Notes: a model not told the origin generated them from the sequence alone. A DNA stretch of 64,000 nucleotides from Hericium rajendrae (GCA_033439255.1 CM065882.1:930001-994000); one strand, 5' to 3'; counted from the stretch's first letter, positions 50,624 to 62,765 are shown. Translations and numbers: made by a program.

Positions 50624-53600
50624 TTAATCGTCACCATCCAAGGATCGTCTTTGCTCCTCTGGAAAGAGCAATCGCGCCTCATGGAATAGACCCCTCCACA
50701 TGTTCGCTTGCCTGTCAAGATTCTGTTAGCATCAGGATATTGCGACCTTAAACAGACGTACTTTGCGGCATAACTTCCTTGCCCCTTATCGACCGGGTCA
50801 CTACTGGTAAGCAGAACGTCTGCTTTCGCTTTCCACTGGCGGTACCAACTACGGAACGTCCGCTGTGTTCGACGCATCTCCACTTCGAGCAGATTCTTCT
50901 GTTCTTTTGATCGCGCGACTGCAGCGCGTTGTCTGAACCAATTGACTCTTTCATCTTCCAAAAGCTTATGTTAGTATCAATTCAACACGACGTCCAATTG
51001 CCACTCACATTCTATCAGCCACTCGTCAGCAGCTGCATCTGTTGAGGAACTACGATAGGAGCCCATTTGCCAAATCCATGATCCTTCACTCGCTTGGTCC
51101 TTTCCCTTTTTCCTGCTCTTCGCACGAGCGCCATGATACACGGTCGGCGCGTAGCAGTCCTCTGGGCGAAGTGGCTTATAGTTGTGACTGTCAGAGCCGA
51201 GGACGACTAGTATTAATCGAGTACGTTCATATTCTTGTCGAAGAGCTTCAAGTCTGGATGAGGCGGTAGATAAAATTTGACCATTGCGAGTCTTGCTGTT
51301 TTGGCCTGTAGTGTCTTTAGTTGATCGCCAGAGAAAACCGCGCATAGCGGAACTTTTCTTTATATCTCGAATAAGATCATTTGCATGACCTTCACGGAGT
51401 AGCAGCTCTGTCCTTATCGCCTTAGCAAATTGTGCGCAGTGACGAACGGGTGGGGGATGCTGTGACGGAACTGGTAGGGAGACGTCCTCGGGGTTACAGC
51501 GCTGTACCGATGGCATTGGAGGCCACGCGATGGAAGCAAAACTTCGAAGTGTTTCCAGCTCCTCGACAATGAGACCTAGAGAGTCCGTATATAGAGCCTC
51601 CCACTCTTCTACGTCTTCAGCTAATCGTTGGCGTAGAAGTTCGAGCTCGTTATAGATCGCGTCTGATTTCTTCGCTTCGTACTCTTGAAGTTGCGTATGA
51701 ATCCTTCGTCTGTTGAGTGGAGTTACAATTTTAGATGGCAATATACAATGTAGCACGCACTCACTGCTTCTGTTCGATATCCATTGCAAACTTCACCATC
51801 CGCCCTAAACGGTGACTGGGCTCAACGGTAATTCCATTCGCGGCGCGATGTCGCTCGTTCTCCCTGTTGAGCTCTGCCAAGGCTTGCTTTTGTGTTGGCG
51901 CTAGGAGATATGAGTACTTTTCTTCATGGCTAAGCAGTACGGACAGTACCTTTGTCCTCCGCGGGCTCGTACGGGTTCGTGATATCTTCTCGCTTCCAAT
52001 ATGGATCGTTGACTTTTTGCAACCAGTCTTGCTCCTGCTCATGCCAGTCTTGCAGCGGGCGTCACGTTCCGTCAGTGAAATTTCCATGTCCTCTAGCTTT
52101 GCTTGGTCTGTATCAAGCCTTGCATGCACTCGCTTGAAACGTTTTGCAAGTAGGGATGCTGAGAGGGTAAAACAGCAGTTAGCAATGCCTTGCGTGGAAT
52201 GAAAGTGTCGTCAGAACTTGCCTTCTTTGAATACTTTCTGCATATTATAGTCAGACATATGCCCGTTCAACGAATCGTGTCGATGCCCAGCTCCCATCTC
52301 CCGCGTGCTTCTCGCAATCGAATTCTGGACCGACCAAAGGCGTTCCAGGTCCTCGCCATCTGTATGGCCCGTCCCGGGGACGAAGTGACCATTGTGTTTT
52401 GTCTTGCATTCGGGTTTAATGTGACCCGGTAGATGATACGAACCAATCAGATGATGAGTCTTCGGAAATACTGGAGCACCAGGGAAATCCATCATGCGTT
52501 TGTCGAAGTTGATCATGTACTGACACACAATGTCGTAGTATTCATACCAAAGGAGGAGTAAAACAAATCGGCACGTTGCGGAGACTTTCGCAAAATCTAC
52601 GCTGCAGTACCTTATGTTCCAGATAGTAAGCTACTCTGCTTGCACGCGTCAAGAATGACACTCACCGCTCGCCTTTCGGGAGATCAACCACCCCATTTGC
52701 CATGATCATACCAGATCGTGCACATGCAAGCGCCAAGATTCCTGATACGATCTTGCCCGAATACTGATTGGTCAAGGCTTTGAAGGAACTACACGTTGAC
52801 GTCTGGCTCCCGTCAGGTTAACGACTATTCCCGGAAACAATGACATCATGACGTACCTCAGCCTTCGCATTCTGGGGGCACTGCTCGAGCCACTTTTGAT
52901 AATCAGTTTCATTGGCAAAAAAGGCGGCACCATGTGTTAAAGGACGGTCATTGTGGTCCATGGGCTTATCATGCAGGCTGCTTGAGAAGTTACCGTCCTT
53001 TGCATAACGAAGCGCATGTAGATACCTGGAAGTGTTGTAGGTTATCGAGATTGCTCTACAGACGATGAGAACTTACATGGAATCTGCGGGAGCTTTCTCC
53101 CAATCCGGGTCCATATTGATGCCTATCAGTGGGCAACTTGGACACATCGGCACTAGACAGCCGGGTTCAAGCGGCTCAGTCGCGTTGTGACCATGCCATT
53201 TCAACGTTTGAAGGAAATCAAAATACCGAGAAGCGCATAAAAGTTGCCTATAACGGTCCTGTTACAGTGTTAGTAATGCACGCAGTAAATGGCAAGGCAG
53301 CATACCGGAACATCCCCTTGGAAGGGATTGTTCGTCAGGCGCTGCAAAACAGCAGAGAAGTCGTACGCAGTGACTTTTGCCCGTACAGAGAGATGGTGGA
53401 AATGACGAAGGAGATGGAGCGTAAAGACAGTGCGAGGATGTTTGAAGGAAGCGGGCCAAAGGCCAGCCCGTAGAAGTTGACAGGGCCGCTCGAGAGGCTC
53501 ATACGTGTCCAGATGGTTGCACCCACAGAATTCGAGCTTGCAGTTCTGGATGCCAGTAGTATGAACACAGATGATCTCCACCAGAGCTCGTCTAGAAGAG

Positions 53601-54212
53601 CTACATCGAAGACCATTGTGACCCAGGTAGATCACCAAGTCGAGGCTACTGAGGGTAGCCTTCTCGAAGAACGAACCCGACCAACGCTCGATAACGTGGA
53701 AAGGGTCTTGGCGATGGGCTTCAACAATGCATTTCGAGCAGAACATATGTGCGTGAAAACACTCCGTGCATCGATAGAGCGCGTCTTCGCCTAGGCATTG
53801 GGAGCATGTCTTCCCCGCGTCGGCATGGTGATATCGACTGTGAAGAATGTCTAGGTACTTTTGGGCCCAGTTATTGAGGAATTCGTCTGTCGCCACTCAC
53901 TCATAGATTTCTGTTTAATGGTTAGCGCGAGTTGCCAGAAAGACAGAGCATGATACGCACCGTGCCACTTGCAGACTTCTCCCCCGGCGTTGGAATAAAG
54001 TCGTCCTTCACCATCCCCATAGAGCTGTCTTGGTCTTGTTCATTAGCCAAGGACGGTAACACTTCTAGAACACGTTTCTTCCTAGGGCTCGGCTCCTCGT
54101 GAAAGTGACTCTTTCTGGCTGATCCGTTTGCACCGACTCCACCTACTAAGATTCCGGTCGACAGAGCAATAGGCGTTGGCAGTGGCTCTGCAGCTTTTCG
54201 CTTCTTGCCCAT
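50624..54212 (-). CDS. KDZ (Kyakuja-Dileera-Zisupton) transposase with CxC2 cysteine cluster
   Basis: Multi-exon gene on the minus strand. The N-terminus is a basic, likely nuclear signal (GKKRKAAEPLPTP). Next is the CxC2 cluster CSQCLGEDALYRCTECFHAHMFCSKC followed by AHRQDPFHVIERW. The transposase core shows YDIVCQYMINFDKRM, the HLPGHIKPEC block, and GTGHTDGEDLERLWS then STREMGAGHRHDSL, all typical of KDZ. A long coiled coil comes next. The C-terminus has EDERVNWFRQRAAVARS and, with my choice of the last splice, ends at 50624. KDZ proteins cut and paste DNA with an RNase H-like fold. I saw no break in the frames, but short exons in 52,560-53,300 were not all placed. Confidence 0.85.
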
Positions 54213-54544
54213 GGTGAAGCAGGTATGCGCGAATCGACCTGTAAGAAAAGCACGAAGGAGAGGCGTTAGCGAGCTGCCAGGAGGGAGAACTCGGACTAAA
54301 GAGTGTGGTGAACACGTCAACCAACTAAAACAATTTGCGTCACTGCGATTGCCAATCGCAGGGCCGAGTGGCCAAGTAGCCTGCTATTGTGGCCGGGCCT
54401 CGTTACGTGTTTTGCCATTACCTGTAGAGTTCTTTGTCAATGCGAGAGAAAGAGAAACGTGCGCTCGGATATTAATAACAATGAACGCGCTTTGTTTCCG
54501 AGTAATCGAAGAGCAAAGAAAGAGAACAATGCAAACAAGCCGAT

Positions 54545-56533
54545 CTAAAAAGTATACAGAGCATTATGCATACATGTCGGGGGACGTTCAACCACTCTCT
54601 GCATGGGAAGGGAGGGGAGAAGACCATGTACAGAAACGAAAGAGTCCTGGTAGAACGTAATCAACTTCAACTCACGATCCATATAGTCGTCTCGGTTCAA
54701 ACAGATAAGAGAGAAATTCAGAATGGCAGGAAAACCTTTCCATGACGACATGATCTTTCTAAGGTCTTCAAACCACAGCATCCTATCGCGCCAGTCCTGT
54801 TTTTGACAACCATACTCATATTCGATCTCAATGTCGCCGTAGTTCGGGCCATGTGGCCAAACCTTTCTCCGTTGCTCTGCCCGCCCGCTACGCCGATCCT
54901 CATCCCAATCTTCCGCTGAGATTTGAAGCTCGTCGTGATGTTCAAATTCCCAAAAGATATGTGCCATGTTGAGCTTGTAGAGGATGATTGCGCGGTTGGC
55001 GGGGTCGTAAGATACATTAGGACTGGCTTTGCAGCCACAAGAAAGTCGACGATTAATGATATTCATAGTTGTGATGTTCGAAGACAGAGAGCCAAAGAAA
55101 GAGTCGGAGCCATAGGCCCAGAAATTGTCTGGCTGGTATTGCCGGTCTTTAGGCCATTGACGCTTCCAGTGAGCGTCACCTAAAAACGATCGCCATTCGG
55201 ACGGCGAAAAGGCGAGATTGCGGTAGATGACATGTCGAAAATCCCACACCCGTGCCAAACAGAACCAATGGTAGAAGAAAGTTTCGCGTGCCTTCTCTTC
55301 TGCTGGACCCCAAAATAGATGGATTGGCGGTAGATGGTACGGCCAGCCGCGGGTCAGGTTCTGGTCCGTGAAGATAGGGACAGTGTTCGCAACGCATTGA
55401 TGCCAAGTCTCAATGATGTTCGGCACCCAATCCAGAGGAGCGACTGAGTTTTGAACACGTCGGCTATTTTGAGTGTGTTTGGGCCATGACGCATTGATAA
55501 CGTTGCGTTCATGGGCGACTAGTATCTCTTCGTAAGAAAGATGTGTATATGAAGCAGAGCACTACTTACGATCTTGATCTCGGCGCATTTGCATTCCCAA
55601 AGCTCTCTGCGTAAGATGTTTACTATCACGACGCCGGGCATAACCTCGCGCCGCTCTCTCGAATAGGGGATCGTTGGCTGGGGAGGGCGGATAATACCAG
55701 AGGTCTTTCGTGTGATCTTCAACTGATCCCGCTAGTACTCCCTGATCCCGCCATTCCTTGAAGTCGGCACCGACAAAGTTGCACCAGTCTACCAAGCGCA
55801 GGAGGCCCTTTTGATCGCCGGATCGGAGCGGGTGGTAGTGGGAGACAGGAAGGCGAAGGAATGCGGTGATATGATTGGATTCGAGCATCTGGTACACACG
55901 AGGGTCCGTGGTAATGCTGCCACGAGTAAGCCTGGGCGTTACTATACGCTGTTCTAAAGCACTGGACCTAAACCAGTCGCAGAACGCTTGAAGTTCGAGC
56001 AGGTGACGCTGAACTGCTCGAACACCCTCGACGATGTCTCGCCAGAAGCACGGAGTATCCTTGAGTCGAATTAAGGCCGATGCAATACGGCGAGGTGCGG
56101 TGGATGGGAAACAGACATGTCGAAATGGAGGGAAGTTGATGATCTGAGAAAGACACTGTTGAGCCTCGCCTAGAAGGATGTCCCGCTCTTTGTGGAAATC
56201 TTCGATCCACTCAGAGGACAACACAAGGCGCGGGTGATAAACTGGATGCGGAGACACATCGGACCGTGTAGGCAAACGATACAGGATGGAGGATGAGTAC
56301 TCTCTAGTAGGTAAACGTATCCAAGCCAGGTATGGATACTGATAATCGAAGGGCTGTGGAAAGCGGACCCAGTCATGTGGTCCCCACAAGCCATCGCTGC
56401 GAACCAGAGCCTTTTCATCATCTGGCAATTGAGGAATGTAGGTCGTGTGTGCTGCTACGACCATCTCCTGCTCCCCCCATCCAAGAGCCCAGCACGCATA
56501 CGGCATATCGAAAGGGCGTGGGGCACTAGCCAT
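54545..56533 (-). CDS. 648-aa protein of unknown function (element cargo)
   Basis: Two exons, 55571-56533 (my exact donor call is at 55570) and 54545-55527, joined across a 42-nt intron, give one long open frame. The protein is Trp-, Tyr- and Arg-rich, with PFDMPYACWALGWGEQEM at the start and LGDAHWKRQWPKDRQYQP, CGCKASPNVSYDP later. There is no signal peptide, membrane segment, zinc cluster or known motif that I can name. I looked for a TET/JBP dioxygenase signature, since those travel with KDZ elements, and found none. It lies 330 bp downstream of the transposase start, in the same direction, so its end is close to the transposase promoter. Confidence 0.65.
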
Positions 56534-57265
56534 GATGGTATTCTGACATGTCAATAACTTGATGAGTGATATGACCGTATATCTAAGCATATATGTTTAC
56601 CTCGTGTATCTGGGTCGTAACCTACAGTAGAGACTTGGTAGAGGTGCGGAGAGGCGAGTGTCCGTGGAGATAAGGTCTGAGCGCACTACGCGTGAAGCTC
56701 GTTCCTTATGTTTTAAGCCTGATAGAAGGCGAGAGGGAGTCTGAGGAATTGAAGGTGGTGTATGCAGGGTCTGAGCGCACAGCGTGTGAAGCTCGTTCCC
56801 TGCACACGATACCTGATAGGAGGCGACGTGGAATGGAGAGGGGGTACAGACTAACGGCGAGACCTAAAGCCTACAATCAGTGGATCTCCAAGATATACAG
56901 AATTACTCACCAATTTGAAAGAACTAGTTGAGCGAAATGGTATAGAGCCTAACGGAGCTAGAGGCAATAGCACAGTGAGGAAAACAGGGGAGGTGAAGGC
57001 GGAGGAGAATCGAGGAGAGAGTACGAGTACGAACACGAAGGCGGCAGCGACTGCTTGAGCGGCTCGATGATGACATAATGCGCCGCGGAGGCGCTCAGCG
57101 CTTACGGTTCAATGTTCGACGCACTAGTACTCAAGTACTCACCTTCCTAGTACTTCCCTTGTCTCCTGTTTTTCTATGATCTTTCTCTCCATCTCCGATT
57201 ACCCCATGTTGTCCTCAAAGACGATCACCAGTCCACGCCCAAATCAATAGTCCTGGTCATCGAGG
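56534..57265. promoter_or_regulatory. Divergent non-coding region inside the element, with 60-bp direct repeats
   Basis: It separates minus-strand from plus-strand element genes. Two copies of a unit starting GGTCTGAGCGCAC and holding GTGAAGCTCGTTCC lie at about 56674-56735 and 56767-56829. They are about 80% alike and could be paired binding sites for both promoters. Confidence 0.5.
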
Positions 57266-57709
57266 ATGGCTGGACAAACGACGCGTCATAACATGGTAAG
57301 TGCTCTCAACCCTTCTGAATCTCTCAAGTCACGTAGCAACGATTTACCAGTCAAGGACACTCATCCAGCCCAAATCGCTGGAAATTCGGGTCGGCCGGGC
57401 CGTTTCTCGCAGGCAAGGAAAGTGAAGCGCGAGCGTCACAGCACCTGCGGTGGACAACGAGGAGTACGGTCGGGAAGGACAGTAGGTAAGATTTCTATGT
57501 CTTTCGCAGTAGAGAAGCTCATCCAACAATCCAGCCTACATCATTATCTTCCGCTCCCGTCGAAAGCTCGTGCGACATCGACGCGCACACTTTCCACACC
57601 TTCGGCATCACCGGCACGACAAGAACACAGCCGGCTGCTGTGTCAACAGGAAGTCTACTTCGACGAGCATGCGTGGTTGCGAGGGCGGGTACAGATGAGT
57701 TTACCTTGA
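57266..57709 (+). CDS. Doubtful short gene or 5' exons
   Basis: A 147-codon frame starts AGQTTRHN. A GTAAGT donor right after the tenth codon suggests splicing into another frame (acceptor at ACGTAG), giving a Ser/Arg-rich peptide. No domain is visible. It may be an upstream gene, or untranslated exons of the gene starting at 58272. I keep it only as a lead. Confidence 0.22.
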   Translation: MAGQTTRHNMVSALNPSESLKSRSNDLPVKDTHPAQIAGNSGRPGRFSQARKVKRERHSTCGGQRGVRSGRTVGKISMSFAVEKLIQQSSLHHYLPLPSKARATSTRTLSTPSASPARQEHSRLLCQQEVYFDEHAWLRGRVQMSLP

Positions 57710-57789
57710 ATGGTTTAATTTCTTTTGCTGTCTATATGCCTGCCGGCCCCGTGTTTTTTTTTTTCTTTATAGGATTGCTCATGGCCGCG

Positions 57790-58108
57790 GCGTCGCACCA
57801 ATCGACTCCACGCGTAGTGCGTCGGGCGGTGCGTCGTTAGGGTCTCAAAATCGGCGTACCCATGCCATACTTATCCATCTTCCCCTACCACACTATCTCG
57901 TCAGCATGTCTGACCCGCTCTTTACGCAGCGACGCTGCACCAATCGACTCCACGCGTAGTGCGTTGAACGGTGCATCGTTAGGATGCTGTGGCCTGCATT
58001 GTTTGTCTCACTCCCGCCACTGCGACGATATGGACCTTAGCTTTGACCGACGTGGATCCGTCGCAACGCGACGATGTGGACCTTAGCTTTGACCGACTTG
58101 GATCCGTC
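57790..58108 (+). repeat. Direct and tandem repeats upstream of the 656-aa gene
   Basis: A unit of about 50 bp with CACCAATCGACTCCACGCG occurs at 57794-57840 and again at 57938-57982. A second family, GCGACGATRTGGACCTTAGC plus 21 bp, stands in tandem at 58022-58062 and 58068-58108 with a 46-bp period. Both lie within 500 bp before the start codon and could be promoter elements. Confidence 0.7.
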
Positions 58109-58271
58109 TCGATACCTCCAAGTATGTGACTACGCTTTGCAGCTTTAACACCTGGTGCCACGACCACAATTGCCAGACTTAAAAGCCTTCCCGTGTCGCA
58201 GTGAGTCTTACCTTCCGTCCGCCCGCCCTTCCGTCCAACGAGTCTCTGCTCCTGCCACTGCTTCTCAAGCT

Positions 58272-60519
58272 ATGCCGAACGAGCGTTGGACGACGAACGA
58301 GGAATATACTTGGCTTCACGAACGAGTTGCTGAGGGCTATGCGACCGCCAAACAAGGTGGCACCCTCACAAAGTGGAGAAATGACTTGATCGCAGACTTC
58401 CGCTCCGAGTTTCCCGCCACCCGGAGGACCAAAAAGGACACATCCTTGGAGAGTGAAGAAGAGCTGGAGCAAAGGATGGAACATCTTGATTCCGTACGTA
58501 TTGGTTCGTTGTGTTTTGACTCTACGCTCACATGTTTTTCAGCGTCTTCGCAAATGGCTCGCCAACCACACCAAGAACATTGTGGAAGGGAAGGGCGGGA
58601 GTTCATCCAGAGCTTCCAAGCCAAAGCCCCTCGCACTCAAGGTGGCCGACCTTGGCAATAATCGCGCTCCCAGCGCGCGAGACCTCATGCAGAAAGACCC
58701 AAAGGTTCAAGAACGTTTGGCGGCGATTCGTCGAGAAGGTCCCAAGGATGGCAAGAGTATCCAGACCCGTATTAATGAGGAGCTCACTGAGATGCTGAAG
58801 GACCCGGAGACTATACGCCTTTGGAACGGCCGTGCCGCGACTGCGAAGGCGGAATTTCACGAAAAGAAGGAGGAGAAGAAGGCAGCCCAGATTGTTGCGG
58901 CGGAGATCGAAGGCACGTCGAAGTTAGAGCTCGAACGTAGCGAGTAAGCTGCCACAATCATTTATGCTTTCGTGCATCTAATTACTCTCCTATCTAGACA
59001 ACTACGAAACTTGAATTATACCATTCGACATCACGGTCGAGGCTGGAGCGAGAAATGTAAAGTGGTGATGTGCTCTGTTGTGGGGTTTCGAAATGACCAG
59101 GGGATATTGCAAATGACTGTGTATGTATTCTGTTATGCCACACCCGTCTTTGCGCTGATCTGGTTCTGATAGCGATGCCTTCGGACCTGATGGATCCGTC
59201 CTAGCACCTCTTGTCGACGCGCTTCAATCTCCCGAGGTTTTCCTCTCCGAGACGTTCAAATCTCACTTGGAGGATATCTTCCCTTCGCCTGCAGCCTCTA
59301 GGGCACGATCACAAACCGTTTCTCCCAGAAAGGATGCTTCTGCGTCTCCTTTGCACTCCCAGCCCACTTTCAGCACTCCTGTTCGTTCTCAAGCACAGAT
59401 GTTCGTGACTCCGAGGCAGAGCAAGGGAAAGGCAAAGGCTATCCAGTCTGTCTCGCGAAAATCGCAAGCATCTGCCACCAGCCGTTCGTGTCTCCCTTTT
59501 CCTCGCCATCCGACAGAGCTGTCACAAGGTTCCGATGACGAATCAGATGCGCAACCTTCTCCATCACGTAGGCTTCGATGCACGCCTCGTCGCATCGTGG
59601 ACATCTCAGATGATGATGATGATGCTGCTGTAGGATCAGGGAGTAACGTGATTACCGATGGCCCCGGACGCGGTGCGAACGAAGAGGAAGACGACGAAGA
59701 TGAAGAACCGCATGTTAGCCATGAGGAGGAAGTCGAGAAGGACGAGGGGGAGATTGAGAAGGACGAGGACGAGGACGAGATCGAGAAGGACGAAGATAAG
59801 GACGAGGATGGGGGCGAAGGCGACAAGAAGGTTGAGGAGAATTACGATGACGAGGAGGATCAGGACGTGCAAGACGAGGCCTCGATCGAACGCGATGACG
59901 ATGATGCTTCCGCACAAGCAGATATTCCGTCGCGACTGATCAAGCAGCTGCGCTCATCTCAGAACGACGCTATCGAGGGCACAGGATCATCACGCAGTTC
60001 TGGACGCCGACCCGGAACAAGAATTGTGCCAAACGCAAGCAGCGAACGGCGGCGGTCGGGGCGCATCCAAGCACATTCTGCGCATATCGAACCAATCACG
60101 GATGCTCCACCTTCTTCGCGACTCAGGTAAGTCGGGTCTCCTTGACATTTGATATCTTCATTTTCATATTCACTTCAACTTTAGGAAGCGACCGGCTGCT
60201 GATAGTAAGTCTACGAATGTCAAACCAGCGACGGATGTTCCTGCTTCACGACTCAGGTCAGCTACATCTCCTTCACATTTGAGATTCATGTTCTTATTCT
60301 TCTTTTTCTTTAAACTTCAGGAAGCGAAAGGCGGACGATAGTGAGGACCAGCCTCCGGCGTCCAAACGTGCCAAGAAAGTGAACACAGAGAAGGCGGCGA
60401 AGGGGGCGAAAGTGGCGAAAGTGGCGAAGGCGGTGAAAGTGGCGAAGGGTGCTGCCCGGGAAAATGAGCTGGAGCCCAAGGGCAAGAAAGCAGCCGGAGC
60501 GAAGCATTCCCGGAGATAA
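58272..60519 (+). CDS. 656-aa protein with acidic and basic tails, unknown function (element cargo)
   Basis: Six exons: 58272-58493, 58543-58943, 58998-59120, 59173-60126, 60185-60256, 60321-60519. The N-terminus (WTTNEEYTWLHERVAEGY) is a short helical domain with Trp pairs, reminiscent of Myb/SANT-like folds, but this is a guess. The middle, IRHHGRGWSEKCKVVMCSVVGF, is the most structured part. Then comes a Ser/Pro-rich linker, a very acidic repeat of KDEDEDE units (exon 4) and a Lys/Ala-rich C-terminus with KGAKVAKVAK. Strong acid-base blocks suggest a nuclear, chromatin- or histone-binding protein. Exon 5 with its flanks looks like a tandem copy of the exon 4-6 junctions. Confidence 0.65.
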
Positions 60520-60815
60520 ATTACTATTCGGTGGCCATCTTAGCAAGATTCTACGCGGAGCATATTGCACTAGATGATAAATTTGGGTATGTCTCACTGT
60601 ATTGTAAATAGTAACAATGCGTGTGCACCGGGTGGTTATGACTGGTGGATAGTTGGCGTGTGGCTGCCGGACAAGGCCACGCTATTGTTGTAAATGGTTT
60701 TGTGGCCTTGTTGACCACGCTTTGACCGTCTGTTGTCTAGGGGTATATAGTATCACTTCTTTCCACCCGCGGGCACTCTTTCGCCCCCGACCCTTCCTCC
60801 TGCGCACCCGCTATC

Positions 60816-62105
60816 ATGTCACCCAAAGCGGATCCCGAACTCAAAGCATTCGTAGAGAAGCTAGCAGGGCCTTGCCCTCGACCTATAACTCTAGTCTGCC
60901 GCCATGGTCTACGGGCCTCAGGACTTCAGTACCAGACCGAGGGTGACAATGTTGGTCGTTGGTACTACGTTGTATGTCGTCACTGGAGATTGGACCGAAA
61001 TCTGATACTGACCACCCTTTAGTGCCGTGAAAGAGAGACTTGCGCGACAGGATGGAAAGCAATTACTGAACCGCTGTCTCCAGAAAAGTTGGCGCTCATT
61101 GCACGTTTCCGACGCGCACGAGCAGAGCAAGCTGATTTGTCGAAGGAGGCTGCAGTGGTTGTCAAGCATCAGCGTTCGGGTCGGCCTAATGATTCTGGAA
61201 GACGTGGGAGATATGAGCGCCGAGCATTGCCACAGGTTGGAAATCGCTCTGACTCTTCGCCTCTACAACGTGCAAGCGATCATCGAACATTGCCACAGGC
61301 TGGAAATCGCTGGGACTCTTCGCCTCCACGGCGTGCAAGGGATCAAAAGGTTACTCCAGGGGCTCGCCGGGAGGCCATCACGGAGCCTCCTTTGCGCCGC
61401 AATATATTCGACCCTCAGTGGATGATTGAATCATCTCCGACGATGTATATGGGTGATCATGAGGGGCAGATTGAGGGTGACGGAGGAAAGCATAGCATTT
61501 TGAGTGTGTTCTTCGCACAGGTTCGTCACCTTCTGCAAGGTGGCATGGGGTTGAAACTGACATTTGTGCCACAGGATAATCACTCTCCGATAGTGAAACG
61601 GTTATCGTGGCCCAAATCCCAAACGTTCAACATTCTCTATCACATTCCTGTCTTAGCGAGGCTGTTCGACATCAAGCCCACCGACATCGTTGACGTTTTC
61701 GACCCTGTTCAATGCTCGTGGGATTCATCCGTCGTCAAAGACTGCCGATGGGAACCCATTGTCCCTGATGTTCCATTTATCTGGCGCTTTCATAGGATCT
61801 CTGTAGGAAGAGACCTGGATACACATGCTGAAGACTATCGTGCCAGACTTCGCGATGTTCTGGGACCGAATGACCTTCAACGAGAACATTCAAGTCCTGT
61901 GCCTCGGAAAGGCCAAAAGACATCCAAGGTCCTGGCTGCACTCGACAGACAACCAGTTGCCGGCAGCTCTCAACGACGCGTTAAACGCAGTCGCGAAGAC
62001 GACCTTGAGGAAGGACCTTCGAGCATGAGAGGGAAAAGGCGTGCATTACCAAGACCAGCCCTTCGACTGGCGTCGGATGTGATCGAGATTGAGGACTCTG
62101 ACTAG
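60816..62105 (+). CDS. 394-aa protein with GRF-like zinc cluster (element cargo)
   Basis: Three exons: 60816-60971, 61023-61520, 61575-62105. Residues about 25-65 have C-x-H, then GRWYYVCRERETCATGW: Cys and His at the start, an aromatic GR-YY-C core and a final Cys before Gly-Trp. This is the layout of the GRF zinc finger, which binds single-stranded DNA in topoisomerase III and APE2/NEIL3. A tandem repeat follows, with LPQVGNRSDSSP and LPQAGNRWDSSP. The middle (IDPQW-like, NILYHIPVLARLFDI, DVFDPVQCSWDS) looks folded but unknown. The tail is basic, ends in VIEIEDSD (SUMO-interaction-like) and holds KRSREDD. It may act in DNA transactions of the transposon. Confidence 0.62.
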
Positions 62106-62195
62106 GTCAGTGTCATCTTTCATCTTTTCGTGGTGTTATGTGTTGCTCATCGTGTTGCCGATCAGCTATAGGTCTAGTATTGCTGTGCGGAAAAG
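62106..62195. other. 3' flank of the GRF-like gene
   Basis: Short non-coding stretch leading into the right GACTA array. Confidence 0.4.
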
Positions 62196-62765
62196 CTTGA
62201 TGACTACTTCACTGTAGATGACTACATAGATTTGACTATTTGTGACGACTTGTTGGTAGGACTGTTTGGTGATAGCTTATACAAAGGCGACTGTTTCAGT
62301 GAGACTTGCTTGTTTCCAGTGTCGACTAATCGGTATGACTAGTTGGTGATGGCTTATTGGTATGACTATTTCCGTCATGTACTCATCGCTATCCTTGACT
62401 AATTCAGAGCGACTGTATCTGGTGGACCATTGCATACATACTTGTTGAGCAGCAACTAAGTCAACCGACTATATGATGTGACTTGTTTCGCGACTGGAGA
62501 TGATGACTAGCTAACTGACTGCATGCAAGCAGCATTGGCCACTTTGTGTTCACTGTATGAGTGGACTACTTGACCGACTTCTTGACCGACTTCTTGACCG
62601 ACTACCATGACTGACTACTTGACTGACTATTTATTACATTAATATACTGCTGTACTACCTGGGATTCTCTTCGATTGAATGACTAAATTATCTGACTTAA
62701 AATATGACTGCAAGCCTGACTAGATTCAGTCATATGACTGATTAAGGCTAAGGGTGACTAGATAG
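62196..62765 (+). repeat. Right subterminal GACTA array
   Basis: About 16 copies of GACTA in 570 bp, in words such as TGACTATTT, TGACTAG and CGACTTCTTGACC. The copies read on the same strand as those of the left array, although the terminal repeats themselves are inverted. There is no coding capacity. Confidence 0.75.

Noticed and set aside
54545-56533. TET/JBP dioxygenase as KDZ cargo
   Set aside because: No His-x-Asp, distal His or Arg motif in a suitable context in this or any other element gene.
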